Assembly: GCA_011523545.1 (NCBI GenBank)
Contig: WTGN01000068.1
Coordinates: forward strand, 1-39,591
Direction: 5' to 3'
Length of the DNA stretch: 39,591 nt
From: Chloroflexota bacterium
GTDB taxonomy: Bacteria > Chloroflexota > Anaerolineae > Aggregatilineales > Phototrophicaceae
In this document: positions 27,176 to 35,362 of the stretch, one piece after another
Layout of the letters: the number at the start of each line of letters is the position of its first letter
How positions within the stretch are numbered: position 1 is the first letter of the stretch
Notes under the pieces: generated by a model
The model's input: the letters and a program-made list of their open reading frames with translations, nothing else
Databases searched by the model: none
Told to the model about the DNA's origin: nothing
Translations under genes and position numbers: made by a program

Positions 27176-27576
27176 GGCGCGGGCGGATCGGCCGCCCATC
27201 GCGCCAACAAAGTTTCCAATTCGTCATCTGAATCGACGAACTTAACGACGCCGTCGGCCGTGGCCAGCGTTTTGCCGGGCCCGGCCCCCAGGAGTGCGCT
27301 CGCCTCCGCTGGCAAGCCGATGACGGCGGCGCGCCCGCTGAGGCGGGCCTGTGTGACACGCCCGAAGCTGCGCACGTGAGCGGCGGCGCCGGCTGGCAGC
27401 CCGCTGCGCGTGCTGGCGCGCAGGTCAATGACGCTGTCGACGGGGTGCTCAACGCCGGTCAGGCTGAAGGCGGCTGCGCGGACGGCCTGGTGATAATCTT
27501 TCCAATTCCAATTGCCGGCGGCGATGTAGACGATGGCGCGTTTGGATTCGTCTTTCCATTCGTAGCTGAAGGGCAT
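27172..27576 (-). CDS. Small STAS/SpoIIAA-like protein
   Basis: A 134-residue protein. ATG 27576 is favoured by CGGAGAAGG just upstream. It starts MPFSYEWKDESKRAIVYIAAGNWNW and contains DSVIDLRASTR and ARLSGRAAVIGLPAEASAL, a pattern of alternating strands and helices like the SpoIIAA-like STAS-fold proteins of Chloroflexi and Cyanobacteria, whose role is unknown. No kinase or phosphatase partner is near. It overlaps the 3' end of the MFS gene by 4 bp. Confidence 0.6.
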   Translation of the reverse strand: MPFSYEWKDESKRAIVYIAAGNWNWKDYHQAVRAAAFSLTGVEHPVDSVIDLRASTRSGLPAGAAAHVRSFGRVTQARLSGRAAVIGLPAEASALLGAGPGKTLATADGVVKFVDSDDELETLLARWAADPPAP

Positions 27577-27616
27577 TGGCCTTCTCCGGCGGTCTTGCAA
27601 GCCGAATTATATCAGC

Positions 27617-27700
27617 GCGCGACTTGGCAAGTCGCCCCTGGATCTGTCGCGGTTTGGCAGCAGACCAGCATGTAGACGGGCGAATCAGCGAGTCGCCCCT
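27617..27700. repeat. Two palindromic repeats between STAS-like and DM13 genes
   Basis: GCGCGACTTGGCAAGTCGCC with CCTG (27617-27640) and GGGCGAATCAGCGAGTCGCC with CCTGC (27678-27700). Both end in CCTG rather than the usual CCTAC, a diverged pair. Confidence 0.65.
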
Positions 27701-27812
27701 GCCGATTGTGGGTTTGGCGAGCGAGTTGGCTGGTCTTGCCGTGACCGGTTGGCTGTGTCAGAATGACCTTGCTGTTTTCGCTTTGAGGCGCTGACGGGAG
27801 GCTTTCCCGGAT

Positions 27813-28442
27813 ATGGAACTGCGCTTTCGCCTGCTTGTGCTGACCTTGGTGGGGCTGGTTGCGGTCGCCGTTTGGACCTTTCCCGCCTGGCGCGGTTATT
27901 TTCGCGAGCGCGGCGCTCAGGTCGCCTTCCCCGGCCTGGCGCTTGACCTGCAGGACGACTTCCTGTCGCTGCCGACCGACACGCGCGAGGCGTTGCTGGA
28001 GATGCGGGAGCGCAATGCTGACATGGCGATGGAGATGCTGATGGTCGCCATTCGCGATCCACAAGCGGCGCCCGTCGACGACAGGTCCGCTGTGAATGGC
28101 GCGCGCGCCCTGGCGAGCGGTGAGTTTCAGGCGCTGGACGCGCTGCATTGGGGCGTGGGAAAAGCCACGATTTACGAGCTGGCCGACGCGACGCGGGTTC
28201 TGCGCTTCGAGGATTTCCGTTCGGCGCCCGGCGGGGATGTGCGCGTCTACCTGGCGCGCGATCATCAGCCGCTGAGCGCGCTGCAACTGGGGGACGACTT
28301 TCTGGATTTGGGCAGGCTCAAGGGCAATGTCGGCGATCAGAGCTATTTCTTGCCGGCCAATCACGACTTGAGCGCGTACAACTCGGCGGTGGTCTTCTGT
28401 CGGCAATTCAACGTGTCGATTACGGTGGCGACTTTGCGCTAG
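27813..28442 (+). CDS. Membrane-anchored DM13-domain protein
   Basis: A 209-residue protein. An N-terminal signal anchor (about residues 6-24) is followed by a short helical linker (EALLEMRERNADMAMEMLM). A DM13 domain lies at about residues 95-208, recognised by ALHWGVGKATIYELA, LRFEDFRSAPGGDVRVYL, FLDLGRLKGNVGDQSYFLP and SAYNSAVVFCRQFNV. The Cys near the end (Cys198 region, VVFCRQF) is the conserved residue thought to take part in redox chemistry in this domain. The domain is predicted to bind heme or take part in electron transfer at the cell surface. It stands alone. Confidence 0.85.
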   Translation: MELRFRLLVLTLVGLVAVAVWTFPAWRGYFRERGAQVAFPGLALDLQDDFLSLPTDTREALLEMRERNADMAMEMLMVAIRDPQAAPVDDRSAVNGARALASGEFQALDALHWGVGKATIYELADATRVLRFEDFRSAPGGDVRVYLARDHQPLSALQLGDDFLDLGRLKGNVGDQSYFLPANHDLSAYNSAVVFCRQFNVSITVATLR

Positions 28443-28793
28443 CACGTACTTGCCCGGGAAGATGAGTCAGGAAACCACAAGACACCCAGAGTTTTTCCTT
28501 AGTGCTGCTGCCGTTAGGCCCTGACACGGTTCGGAATTTTCTGCCGCAAGGGGCCCGACTCATCCCCACGAGCAAGCACGGCATGAGTATAGTCGCGCCC
28601 GCTCTAGCAGTCAATATCGAGCGCATGAATGGGCGTCTCAGCGAGACGCCCCTACAGACGTCCTGCCGGGTATGGGAATCTGTAGGGGCGAGCCATTGGG
28701 TCGCCCACGCTGGAGACAGGTATGTCTGCGGGCGTCTCAGCGAGACGCCCCTACAGTTGCCTTGCCGGGTATGGGAATCTGTAGGGGCGGAGC
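28443..28793. repeat. Tandem-duplicated palindrome array next to the RraA-like gene
   Basis: About 350 bases. A CACAAGACACCCAGAG piece lies at about 28480-28495. A unit at 28631-28690 is repeated at 28730-28789, exactly 99 bp on: palindrome GGGCGTCTCAGCGAGACGCC, CCTACAG, 6-7 bp, then TGCCGGGTATGGGAATCTG and GTAGGGGCG. Another palindrome, GTAGGGGCGAGCC...GGTCGCCC (28682-28706), joins the two. The last half-copy (28781-28790) ends 3 bp before the stop of the RraA-like gene. Confidence 0.75.
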
Positions 28794-29492
28794 TCACATG
28801 ATGCCGAATTTTCTGAAGGCTTCACCGGCGCTCATGCCCGCGTCTATCGCCTTGGCCACCAGTTTTTCGCCGCGGGCCTTTTCGATGGCGCCACGGAAAA
28901 TGTCTTCCTCCGCTTCCCGCGGCACGACCAGCACGCCGTCCACATCACCGAAGATGATATCGCCCGGTTGAATGCGCAAGCCCTCGATTTCAATCGGGAC
29001 GCGGAAGTCGATGACTTTGCCGCGCGCGCCCTGATCTTGCGCGTATGAGCCATAGGCGAAGGCGGGGAAGTTCAGCGCCAGGATGCCTTTTGTGTCCCGC
29101 AGGTAACCATCGACCACGGCGCCGGCCGCCCCCAGCTTGAGCGCGCGCTTGCTCATCAACTCGCCCCAGAGCGCGTACCGCGGCGACGCGCCGGCGCAGA
29201 TGTAGACCTCGTTCCGTTTCAGGTCATCCAGGGCCGCGAACATCAGACCGAAGGCTTGCGACATGACGGGATTGTTTTCCGATGTTGACCGTTCTTCGAA
29301 GACATCGGCTTCCAGCACAGTCATCGCGCGGCCGAGGGCCACCATGTCCGGGCGCAGGGGCTGGATGCGCGGCGGCAGAAACTGATGCGTGAAGCCCAGC
29401 TTGTCCATGATGTCGCCGACGACTGCTGTGAACAATTCAGCCCGAATCAATTCGAACAAGCCCTCGTCGTCATTCCAGGTGACGCTTGTCAT
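28794..29492 (-). CDS. RraA-family class II aldolase-like protein
   Basis: A 232-residue protein. The start at 29492 is favoured by AGGAGAG 7 nt before the ATG; an in-frame ATG 30 bases further lacks support. The RraA fold motifs are clear: GDIMDKLG, a WGELMS segment, and the active-site run VVDGYLRDTKGI with Asp128, Arg132 and Asp133. This GxxxDGxxRD motif is that of 4-hydroxy-4-methyl-2-oxoglutarate / 4-carboxy-4-hydroxy-2-oxoadipate aldolases, which cleave to pyruvate with Mg2+. RNase E inhibitors of the same fold (true RraA) are shorter. The gene follows the mandelate-racemase-type gene by 26 bp, so the two are probably co-transcribed. Confidence 0.87.
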   Translation of the reverse strand: MTSVTWNDDEGLFELIRAELFTAVVGDIMDKLGFTHQFLPPRIQPLRPDMVALGRAMTVLEADVFEERSTSENNPVMSQAFGLMFAALDDLKRNEVYICAGASPRYALWGELMSKRALKLGAAGAVVDGYLRDTKGILALNFPAFAYGSYAQDQGARGKVIDFRVPIEIEGLRIQPGDIIFGDVDGVLVVPREAEEDIFRGAIEKARGEKLVAKAIDAGMSAGEAFRKFGIM

Positions 29493-29518
29493 AAATTCTC
29501 TCCTTTGAGGCGCCGCGC

Positions 29519-30637
29519 TCACATCAGCGCGACAGTCGCATCATCGATAAAGTCCCAGTCCCAATCAATGCCCAGGCCGGGGCCCGCCGGTGGATGGGCA
29601 TAACCCTCGGCGTCGATATGCACCGGGTTTTTGATGCCCAGCTTCATCAAGGAGCTCGGGATCAGCGCTTCAAAGAACTCGCAGTTGGAAATGGCGCAGC
29701 AGCAATGCAGGTTGACGATCTCGAGCGCGGGATAGATTGTCGTATGCACTTCACACCGCATGCCGAAGGCTTCGGCCAGGTGCGCCGTCTTCATCACCGC
29801 CGTCACCCCGCCCTTCCAGGAGACATCGCTGCGCACAATATCGACCACGCCGCTGGCGATGCACTCGGCGGTCGAATAATGAGCGCCGGCAAGCACTTCC
29901 GTCCCGCAGATGGGGATATCCAGGTCGCGCGTGAGCTTGCGCAGGCCGTTGAAATCGACATCGTAGAGCGGCTCTTCGAACCAATAATATTCCAGCTTTT
30001 CCAGCTCGCGCCCCATGCGCAGGGCGTCCTCGTAATAAGTATGCGCCGTGACCGGGTCGGCCATCAGCTTGAAGCTTGGGTCGGGGCCGACGGCTTCGCG
30101 GCAGAGGCGATAGGCTTCCAGCGCCTCCTGAAAATCGCCCGGTGGGTGCAGCTTGTAGCCGTGGAAACCGCGCGCCTTGAACTCGGCCGCTTGATCGGCG
30201 TAATCCTGCGGCGTGTCCAGATACATGGAGCTGACGTAGGTCGGCACTTTTTCACGGCAATGCCCGAGGAGCTTGTAAAGCGGCAGGCCGGCGACTTTCC
30301 CGGCGATATCCCAGAGGGCGATATCGAAGGGGCCGTATGAGTAGATCGGGGTATGGTGCCAGTGGCGCTCGTAACGGCGGAAATCCTGCCAGTGTTTCTC
30401 GCGCGCGATGGGGTCTTTGCCCAGGAAGAAGGGTTTGATCGATTGCGCCGCGATTGAACCGGCCATCTCGGCGCCCATGCCGGCGAAGCCCATGCTGACA
30501 CCATCGACGCCTTCATCGGTCTTCAGCGTGATCATGAGAAAATTGAGCTCGGACCGGTGACTGTCGCGCAGTTCCTTCTCCGACATCACCTCTTCCTGAT
30601 GCTTGCACAACCTGATTTCGATATCCGTGATTTTCAT
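29519..30637 (-). CDS. Mandelate racemase / muconate lactonizing enzyme family protein (enolase superfamily)
   Basis: A 372-residue protein of the MR subgroup. The catalytic residues align almost in number with mandelate racemase: Lys162 in GYKLHPP, where the usual KxK is KxH (His164), metal ligands Asp194 (LMADP), Glu221 (WFEEP) and Glu247 (CGTEVL), and the general base His298 (CEVHTT). Members with a His at the second place include sugar-acid dehydratases. AAGGG lies 8 nt before ATG 30637. Its position between a sugar ABC importer and an RraA-like aldolase favours a dehydratase giving a 2-keto-3-deoxy sugar acid. The substrate is not known. Confidence 0.9.
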   Translation of the reverse strand: MKITDIEIRLCKHQEEVMSEKELRDSHRSELNFLMITLKTDEGVDGVSMGFAGMGAEMAGSIAAQSIKPFFLGKDPIAREKHWQDFRRYERHWHHTPIYSYGPFDIALWDIAGKVAGLPLYKLLGHCREKVPTYVSSMYLDTPQDYADQAAEFKARGFHGYKLHPPGDFQEALEAYRLCREAVGPDPSFKLMADPVTAHTYYEDALRMGRELEKLEYYWFEEPLYDVDFNGLRKLTRDLDIPICGTEVLAGAHYSTAECIASGVVDIVRSDVSWKGGVTAVMKTAHLAEAFGMRCEVHTTIYPALEIVNLHCCCAISNCEFFEALIPSSLMKLGIKNPVHIDAEGYAHPPAGPGLGIDWDWDFIDDATVALM

Positions 30638-30774
30638 GTCGAATTCCCTTTTGCGGCCAACAGGACTAAACGATAACAGATTCCGCCGAGTCTGTAATGC
30701 ATTCGGATTGCCAGTTCAACACCAGAACAAGTCGCGGCTTGGGCAAGACAGCAAACTGAGCGAGCGACGCCCGA

Positions 30775-31674
30775 TCAATTTCCGTGATAATAGACGCGCT
30801 TGGCGGAGCTGCGGAAGATGATGAAGGTCAATATCAGAATGACCAGGAAGAGCAGCCAGGCCATCGCCGAGGCATAACCCATCTTGAAATAGGCGAAGGC
30901 GTTGTTGAAGAGATAGAGCGAATAGAAAAGGGTCGCATCGCCCGGCCCGCCCTCGGTGATGATGTAGGCTTCGGTGAAGTATTGGAAAGCGCCGATTAAG
31001 CCGACGATGGTGTTGAAGAGAATGATCGGGCTGATCATCGGCACAGTGACATGGCGGAACTTGCGCCACAAGCTGGCGCCATCGAGCGAGGCCACATCGT
31101 AGAGCTCCTGCGGCACATCTTGCAGGGCGGCCAGATAGATCAGCATCATCCAGCCGGTGCCCCACATGCTCATCATTATCAGCGCCGGTTTCGCCCATTG
31201 GGGATCGGAAAACCAGCTTATGATGGGCAAGCCAAGCTCGGCCATGATGACACTGACTGCGCCGTACTGCGGGTGCAGCAGCCAGGTCCAGACGATGCTG
31301 GTGGCGACCAGCGGCAAAATGCTGGGCAGATAAAAAATCGTACGGAAGACCGACAGCCCCTTGACCTTCTGATTCAGCAAGACGGCGAGCGCCAGCGCCA
31401 GCATATTGCCCAGAGGTACGGCGAAGACGACAAAGTACAGCGTATTCGTGAGCGCTTTGATGAAGATCGGATCGAAGTATAGCAGCTTCTCGTAGTTGAA
31501 TAAGCCGATGAACCTCGGAGATGAAATCGGCGAGTAGCGCGTCAAGCTGTAATAGAATGAGGCGAAGATAGGATAGAGGTTGAGCGCCAGGAAGCCGACG
31601 ATCCAGGGCGAGATGAATGCGAGGCCGACGCCGACTTTGCGCAGCTCGCGGCGATTACGGGGCGTCAACATCAT
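30775..31674 (-). CDS. Sugar ABC transporter permease, MalF-like
   Basis: About 300 residues with six expected membrane segments. The ATG at 31674 (MMLTPRNRREL) is preferred over a GTG at 31686. The EAA loop that contacts the ATPase reads YDVASLDGASLWRKFRHVTVP. Together with the MalG-like gene and the binding protein upstream it forms a carbohydrate importer of the CUT1 type. It is followed 137 bp later by the mandelate-racemase-type gene. No ATPase gene is present in the window; CUT1 systems often share one MsmX-like ATPase encoded elsewhere. Confidence 0.93.
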   Translation of the reverse strand: MMLTPRNRRELRKVGVGLAFISPWIVGFLALNLYPIFASFYYSLTRYSPISSPRFIGLFNYEKLLYFDPIFIKALTNTLYFVVFAVPLGNMLALALAVLLNQKVKGLSVFRTIFYLPSILPLVATSIVWTWLLHPQYGAVSVIMAELGLPIISWFSDPQWAKPALIMMSMWGTGWMMLIYLAALQDVPQELYDVASLDGASLWRKFRHVTVPMISPIILFNTIVGLIGAFQYFTEAYIITEGGPGDATLFYSLYLFNNAFAYFKMGYASAMAWLLFLVILILTFIIFRSSAKRVYYHGN

Positions 31675-31689
31675 ATCTTTCACCACAGA

Positions 31690-31830
31690 GGCGCAAGACG
31701 CAAACCCGGTTAGTCATGCGAAACGCAACCCCTCTAAATCTCCCCCATCGGGATGGGGGAGACTTTCTCGCGTCGCGCGAGCCTCCCCTTCCCTGATGCT
31801 TCGGGGAAGGGGCCGGGGGATGGGGTAGAA
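31690..31830. repeat. C-rich palindromic repeats between the two permease genes
   Basis: A CCCCCATCGGGATGGGGG hairpin (about 31740-31762) and a longer CCTCCCCTTCCC...GGGGAAGGGG palindrome (31784-31827), of the family seen at 131-173 and 12679-12725. They split the permease pair, which normally overlap or lie a few bases apart. Confidence 0.7.
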
Positions 31831-31849
31831 AAGTGGCGTTTAACATGCC

Positions 31850-32698
31850 CTAGCCTTTCAATCCCGTCAGCGAGATGCCCTGGATGAAGACGCGCTGCAT
31901 GAAGAAGAAGATGATGATGATGGGCAGGACGGCCATAGTCGAGGCCGCCATCAGAATGCTGAAATCGGTGATGCCCTGCGAATTATGATAGAGCGCCAGC
32001 CCCAGGGACATCGGATACAGATCGCGGTCATTGAGATATATCAGCGGACCGATGAAGTCATTCCAGGACCAGATGAATTGGAAGAGCGCCACCGTCGCCA
32101 GCGCTGGCTTGCAGAGCGGCAGGACGACGCGCGTCAGCAAGATCCATTCCGAGCCGCCATCAATGCGGGTGGCCTCCGATAGCTCTTTGGGAATGCCGAG
32201 CATGAATTGGCGCAGCATAAAGATGAAGAAGGGATGACCGAGCCAGGCGGGCACGATCAGCGGCAGCCAGGTGTTGACCCAGCCGATCTTGCTGAAGCTG
32301 ACGAAGAGCGGAATCATCACCACGTGGTAAGGCAGCATGAGCGTGGAGAGGACGAGCACGAAGACGATGTCGCGGCCTTTCCATTCCACGCGCGAGAAGC
32401 CGTAAGCGACCAGGCTGTTGGAGATGAGCGCGCCGATGACGGCGGCCACCGCGATCTGCAGCGAGTTGCCCAGGTATTGCAGGAAGGGCTGCGCTTCCAG
32501 GGCGTTGGGATAATTCTCGAATTCAAGGGGCGAAGGTATCCAGACCGGCGGATCGAGCAGCAGTTGGTCGATGGGTTTGAGCGAGGTGGTGATCATCCAG
32601 AAGAGCGGCAGGATGAAGGCGGCGGACAAAACGACCAGCAGGACAAAGGATACGATATTGTTGATGTTGGCGCGTTTGATGCTAATGTATGGGATCAT
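31850..32698 (-). CDS. Sugar ABC transporter permease, MalG-like
   Basis: A 282-residue permease with six membrane segments. The start at 32698 (MIPYISIKRAN) is chosen because the longer frame to 32725 is made from the palindromic repeat at 32715-32741. The EAA loop is LSEATRIDGGSEWILLTRVVLP. The C-terminal FIQGISLTGLKG is typical of MalG-like permeases. In transcription order it precedes the MalF-like gene, the reverse of the usual order. Confidence 0.93.
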   Translation of the reverse strand: MIPYISIKRANINNIVSFVLLVVLSAAFILPLFWMITTSLKPIDQLLLDPPVWIPSPLEFENYPNALEAQPFLQYLGNSLQIAVAAVIGALISNSLVAYGFSRVEWKGRDIVFVLVLSTLMLPYHVVMIPLFVSFSKIGWVNTWLPLIVPAWLGHPFFIFMLRQFMLGIPKELSEATRIDGGSEWILLTRVVLPLCKPALATVALFQFIWSWNDFIGPLIYLNDRDLYPMSLGLALYHNSQGITDFSILMAASTMAVLPIIIIFFFMQRVFIQGISLTGLKG

Positions 32699-32714
32699 GG
32701 ATTGAAGCAGTGGT

Positions 32715-32787
32715 GGGCGACCCACCGGATCGCCCCTACAGATTCGACATGAGTGACAATTGTAGGGGTCAGCCGGTGGCTGACCCG
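32715..32787. repeat. Two palindromic repeats between permease and binding-protein genes
   Basis: GGGCGACCCACCGGATCGCC, CCTACAG (32715-32741) and GTAGGGGTCAGCCGGTGGCT, GACCCG (32762-32787). The second has GGGTCAGCC in place of GGGCGA, a variant centre. Together they fill most of the 101-bp gap. Confidence 0.75.
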
Positions 32788-32799
32788 CTTCTGGCCCGC

Positions 32800-34176
32800 C
32801 TAGAACTGCCGGTATTCGTTCTCGACGGCGGTTTGCACGGCGTCAAGCGCTTCTTGCGCCGATTTCTCCAGTCGCAAAGCTTGGCCGATTTCCGAGCCCA
32901 GCCGGTCCATGTAGAAGTTGGCCACCGGGATCATCGGCGTGGTCAAGCCGCGCGGGCTGCCCATGGTTTCGAAGAAGCTGCGATAGTCGGGATGGTCGTC
33001 GAAGAGGGCGGTGATGCGGTCCACTTCCAGCGCGGCCAGCGAACCGGTGGTCGTCGTTGGCGTATCCTTCCAGGCGGCGACAGTGGCCATGACGTTGTGA
33101 TCGGTAATACCGGACCAATATTTGGCGAACTCGTAACCCGCGGCCGGGTTGGCCGCTCCGGACGGAATGATCTGGTAGTTGCCCCAGATCCAACTGCCCC
33201 AGCCGGTGCTGTCTTCTTCGCCCGCGACCGGCGGCAAATGCGTTATGCCCCAGCGGAAACCCTCGGCGGCGAAGCGATGGAAGTCGCCCAATTTCCAGGG
33301 ACCGATGAGATGCATCGATAAACGCCCGGCGATGAAGGGGTCTTGCGTGCCGCCGCGCTCGCCAGACAAGCCCGACTGGAAGCGCTGCAAGCGGTCGACG
33401 CCGTAGCGTTCGCTATATGACATCATCCATTCGAGGGCGCGCACATTGTTGGGGTCGTTCGCTGTAATCGTATCCGAGTCGGCATCGTAGAGTTGGCCGC
33501 CAAAGTTGCCGAACCAGGCTCTAGGGAAGCCGCCGCCGCCAAAGCCGAGGTGCAGCAATCCCATGCGATCAAAGTTGCCATCGGCATCTTCCACCGTTAG
33601 CAAATCCGCCCATTCATCCAGTTCTTCGATCGTGCTGGGTCCAACTTCGGGGTCCAACCCGACTTCTTCAAAATGGTCTTTATTCCAGGCGAGGTCGTAA
33701 ACGCCGAAACCGCTGGGCGTGGCGTAGAGCGTGCCGTCGACGACGCCGCCCGCCCAGGCCGCTGGCGTCAAGAATTCTTGAAACGCGGCTATATCTTCCG
33801 GCGGTCCTAAGTCTGAGTATGGTGTGATGCCACCCAGCGCAGCGAGGCCGGGAATCTCATTGGAGCCGAAGAAGGTCAACACATCCGGCGGGTTGCCAGC
33901 GGAAATCGCGGCCGTCAAGCGCACCAGAAAATCGCTATAGGGGACGACCAGCGGCTCAACGCGAATGGCGTCCTGGTGCTCATGGAATTGATCAACGACG
34001 TCCTGGACATAATTCTCCCACTGTTCGGTCCAGCCATGCCAATAGGTGATGGTGACCGGATCTTGCGCGGCTACGCTGGCAACGGGCAGCGCGCCCAGGG
34101 CGACCGCGCCGGTGCCGCCGGCGATAGTCTTAAGCATGTCACGGCGTGATAATCCGCTCTTCTTGTTTTGAGTCAT
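32800..34176 (-). CDS. Sugar ABC transporter substrate-binding protein, Tat-exported
   Basis: A 458-residue CUT1-type solute-binding protein. The N-terminus has a twin-arginine signal, SRRDMLKTIAGGTGA, with cleavage after about VASVAAQ. The mature protein starts with VTITYWHGWTEQWENYV, and has SAGNPPDVLTFFG and the late RLSMHLIGPWKLGDF. GGAGA lies 7 nt before the ATG. Tat export suggests folding in the cytoplasm. It heads the three-gene importer; the ligand is presumably a sugar or sugar acid handled by the downstream dehydratase and aldolase. Confidence 0.92.
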   Translation of the reverse strand: MTQNKKSGLSRRDMLKTIAGGTGAVALGALPVASVAAQDPVTITYWHGWTEQWENYVQDVVDQFHEHQDAIRVEPLVVPYSDFLVRLTAAISAGNPPDVLTFFGSNEIPGLAALGGITPYSDLGPPEDIAAFQEFLTPAAWAGGVVDGTLYATPSGFGVYDLAWNKDHFEEVGLDPEVGPSTIEELDEWADLLTVEDADGNFDRMGLLHLGFGGGGFPRAWFGNFGGQLYDADSDTITANDPNNVRALEWMMSYSERYGVDRLQRFQSGLSGERGGTQDPFIAGRLSMHLIGPWKLGDFHRFAAEGFRWGITHLPPVAGEEDSTGWGSWIWGNYQIIPSGAANPAAGYEFAKYWSGITDHNVMATVAAWKDTPTTTTGSLAALEVDRITALFDDHPDYRSFFETMGSPRGLTTPMIPVANFYMDRLGSEIGQALRLEKSAQEALDAVQTAVENEYRQF

Positions 34177-34386
34177 GAGGTTTCTCCGTTAATACAATAG
34201 GTTGGCCGATTCTGTGAACCTCTATGGGAATGTGTCGTAGTCACCTCCTTGCGCATGATATGCGGCTGACGGCGCGGGTGAGCGAGCCAAGGCAGGCCCC
34301 TGCAGATTCCTATTTGGTCAGCCGTGACGAGCCACCGGCTCGCCCGTACACCCATCATTTGGCCCATAATTGTGTGGCGTTGTGGA
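34177..34386. other. Intergenic region with an isolated strong Shine-Dalgarno-like run and a repeat
   Basis: A perfect AAGGAGGTGA on the minus strand (34241-34250) lies 65 nt upstream of the binding-protein gene with no ATG at the right distance. A palindrome GACGAGCC...GGCTCGCCCGTACA (34326-34350) lies nearby. No gene is apparent; a reading frame 34173-34433 is mostly repeat. Confidence 0.45.
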
Positions 34387-35298
34387 TTATTTGAAGTCAT
34401 CGAAAGACCAGTGGTTGCTCCAGCGGATGTCAATTTCTTCTTTTACGCGTTGGTAGCGGATGTCGGTCGATAAGCGAATGCGGCCCTCGGGCGATGCGTT
34501 GGCGGTGGCGGCGTGGGTGGTGTAAGCGCCATGCACGATCATGTCGCCCGCTTCATAATCAGCCATCAGCCAGCGGGTGTCGAGCTTATCGGCGAGCGAG
34601 GGCAGGTCTTTGGTCAGCCAGCCGCCCAGCCTCATATTCTTGTTGTAGGCGCTGATGCGTTCTTCCGGCGGCAAATCGGCATTGAGCTTGCTGAACTCGG
34701 CTTCTTTGCGGCGGCCGAAGTGATGCGAGTTCTCCAGGTAGATTAAGCCGCCCATCTCAGGCGGGGTGTCGCCGATGGGGATCCAGCTGGTGCAGACGGC
34801 ATCGGTGCCGGCGCGCAGGTAAACGAGATCGTAATGGGCGCCGGTCGTGCTGACATCGCCTGGCGGGACGTGGCGGATGAGCTTGCGCTTGTGCAGGTAG
34901 ACGGCGCCCTCGAAGAAGGCTTCGTAGAATAGATAGATGGGCTTGGCCAGGCAAAAGGCTTCGTAAGCGGCCCAGCGATGGGCTTCCATCTGCGTCTTTA
35001 GGACCAGGTTCTTGTTCGCGTCGGCGCCGTCGTAGACGCCATCGCCGGGCTCGATATCGCGGCGGACCAAGCCGGTATCGGCAAAGGCGGCGAAGTAGCG
35101 GCGGCGGAAATCGAGCACATCATCGCGGTCGAGGATGCCCTTGAGCCAGAGATAGCCCTGTTCGTCAAACTGCTCTCGCAGTGAATCCATCGATTGCGCG
35201 GGGTCCGACGGTGTCAGCCAGCCGAGGCGATTCGGCGCCGTCGAAAGCGCAAAGCCATTGCTCGTCAGCGCATGAGAAAGAACAACGTTTTCCATCAT
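34387..35298 (-). CDS. Phytanoyl-CoA dioxygenase (PhyH) family protein, copy 2
   Basis: A 303-residue Fe(II)/2-oxoglutarate oxygenase, not a close copy of the one at 20.8 kb. ATG 35298 is chosen over an upstream TTG; GAGG lies 9-10 nt away. The iron ligands are His155 and Asp157 in GAHYDLVYL and probably His262 in YTTHAATAN; Arg273 or Arg275 binds 2-oxoglutarate. The N-terminus (EQFDEQGYLWLKGILDRDD) is typical. It lies between a glycosidase and a sugar-binding protein, so its substrate may be a sugar-linked or aglycone compound. Confidence 0.88.
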   Translation of the reverse strand: MMENVVLSHALTSNGFALSTAPNRLGWLTPSDPAQSMDSLREQFDEQGYLWLKGILDRDDVLDFRRRYFAAFADTGLVRRDIEPGDGVYDGADANKNLVLKTQMEAHRWAAYEAFCLAKPIYLFYEAFFEGAVYLHKRKLIRHVPPGDVSTTGAHYDLVYLRAGTDAVCTSWIPIGDTPPEMGGLIYLENSHHFGRRKEAEFSKLNADLPPEERISAYNKNMRLGGWLTKDLPSLADKLDTRWLMADYEAGDMIVHGAYTTHAATANASPEGRIRLSTDIRYQRVKEEIDIRWSNHWSFDDFK

Positions 35299-35362
35299 TT
35301 GCACAGTCCTCAACCGTCAACTTAGGACACTATAACATATTGGGGGGCAAGACCATCCGCCG

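Noticed and set aside
28443..28793. CRISPR array, suggested by regularly spaced short repeats
   Set aside because: The units are palindromes of unequal type with only one 99-bp duplication; spacers are neither uniform in length nor unique, and no cas gene is near.
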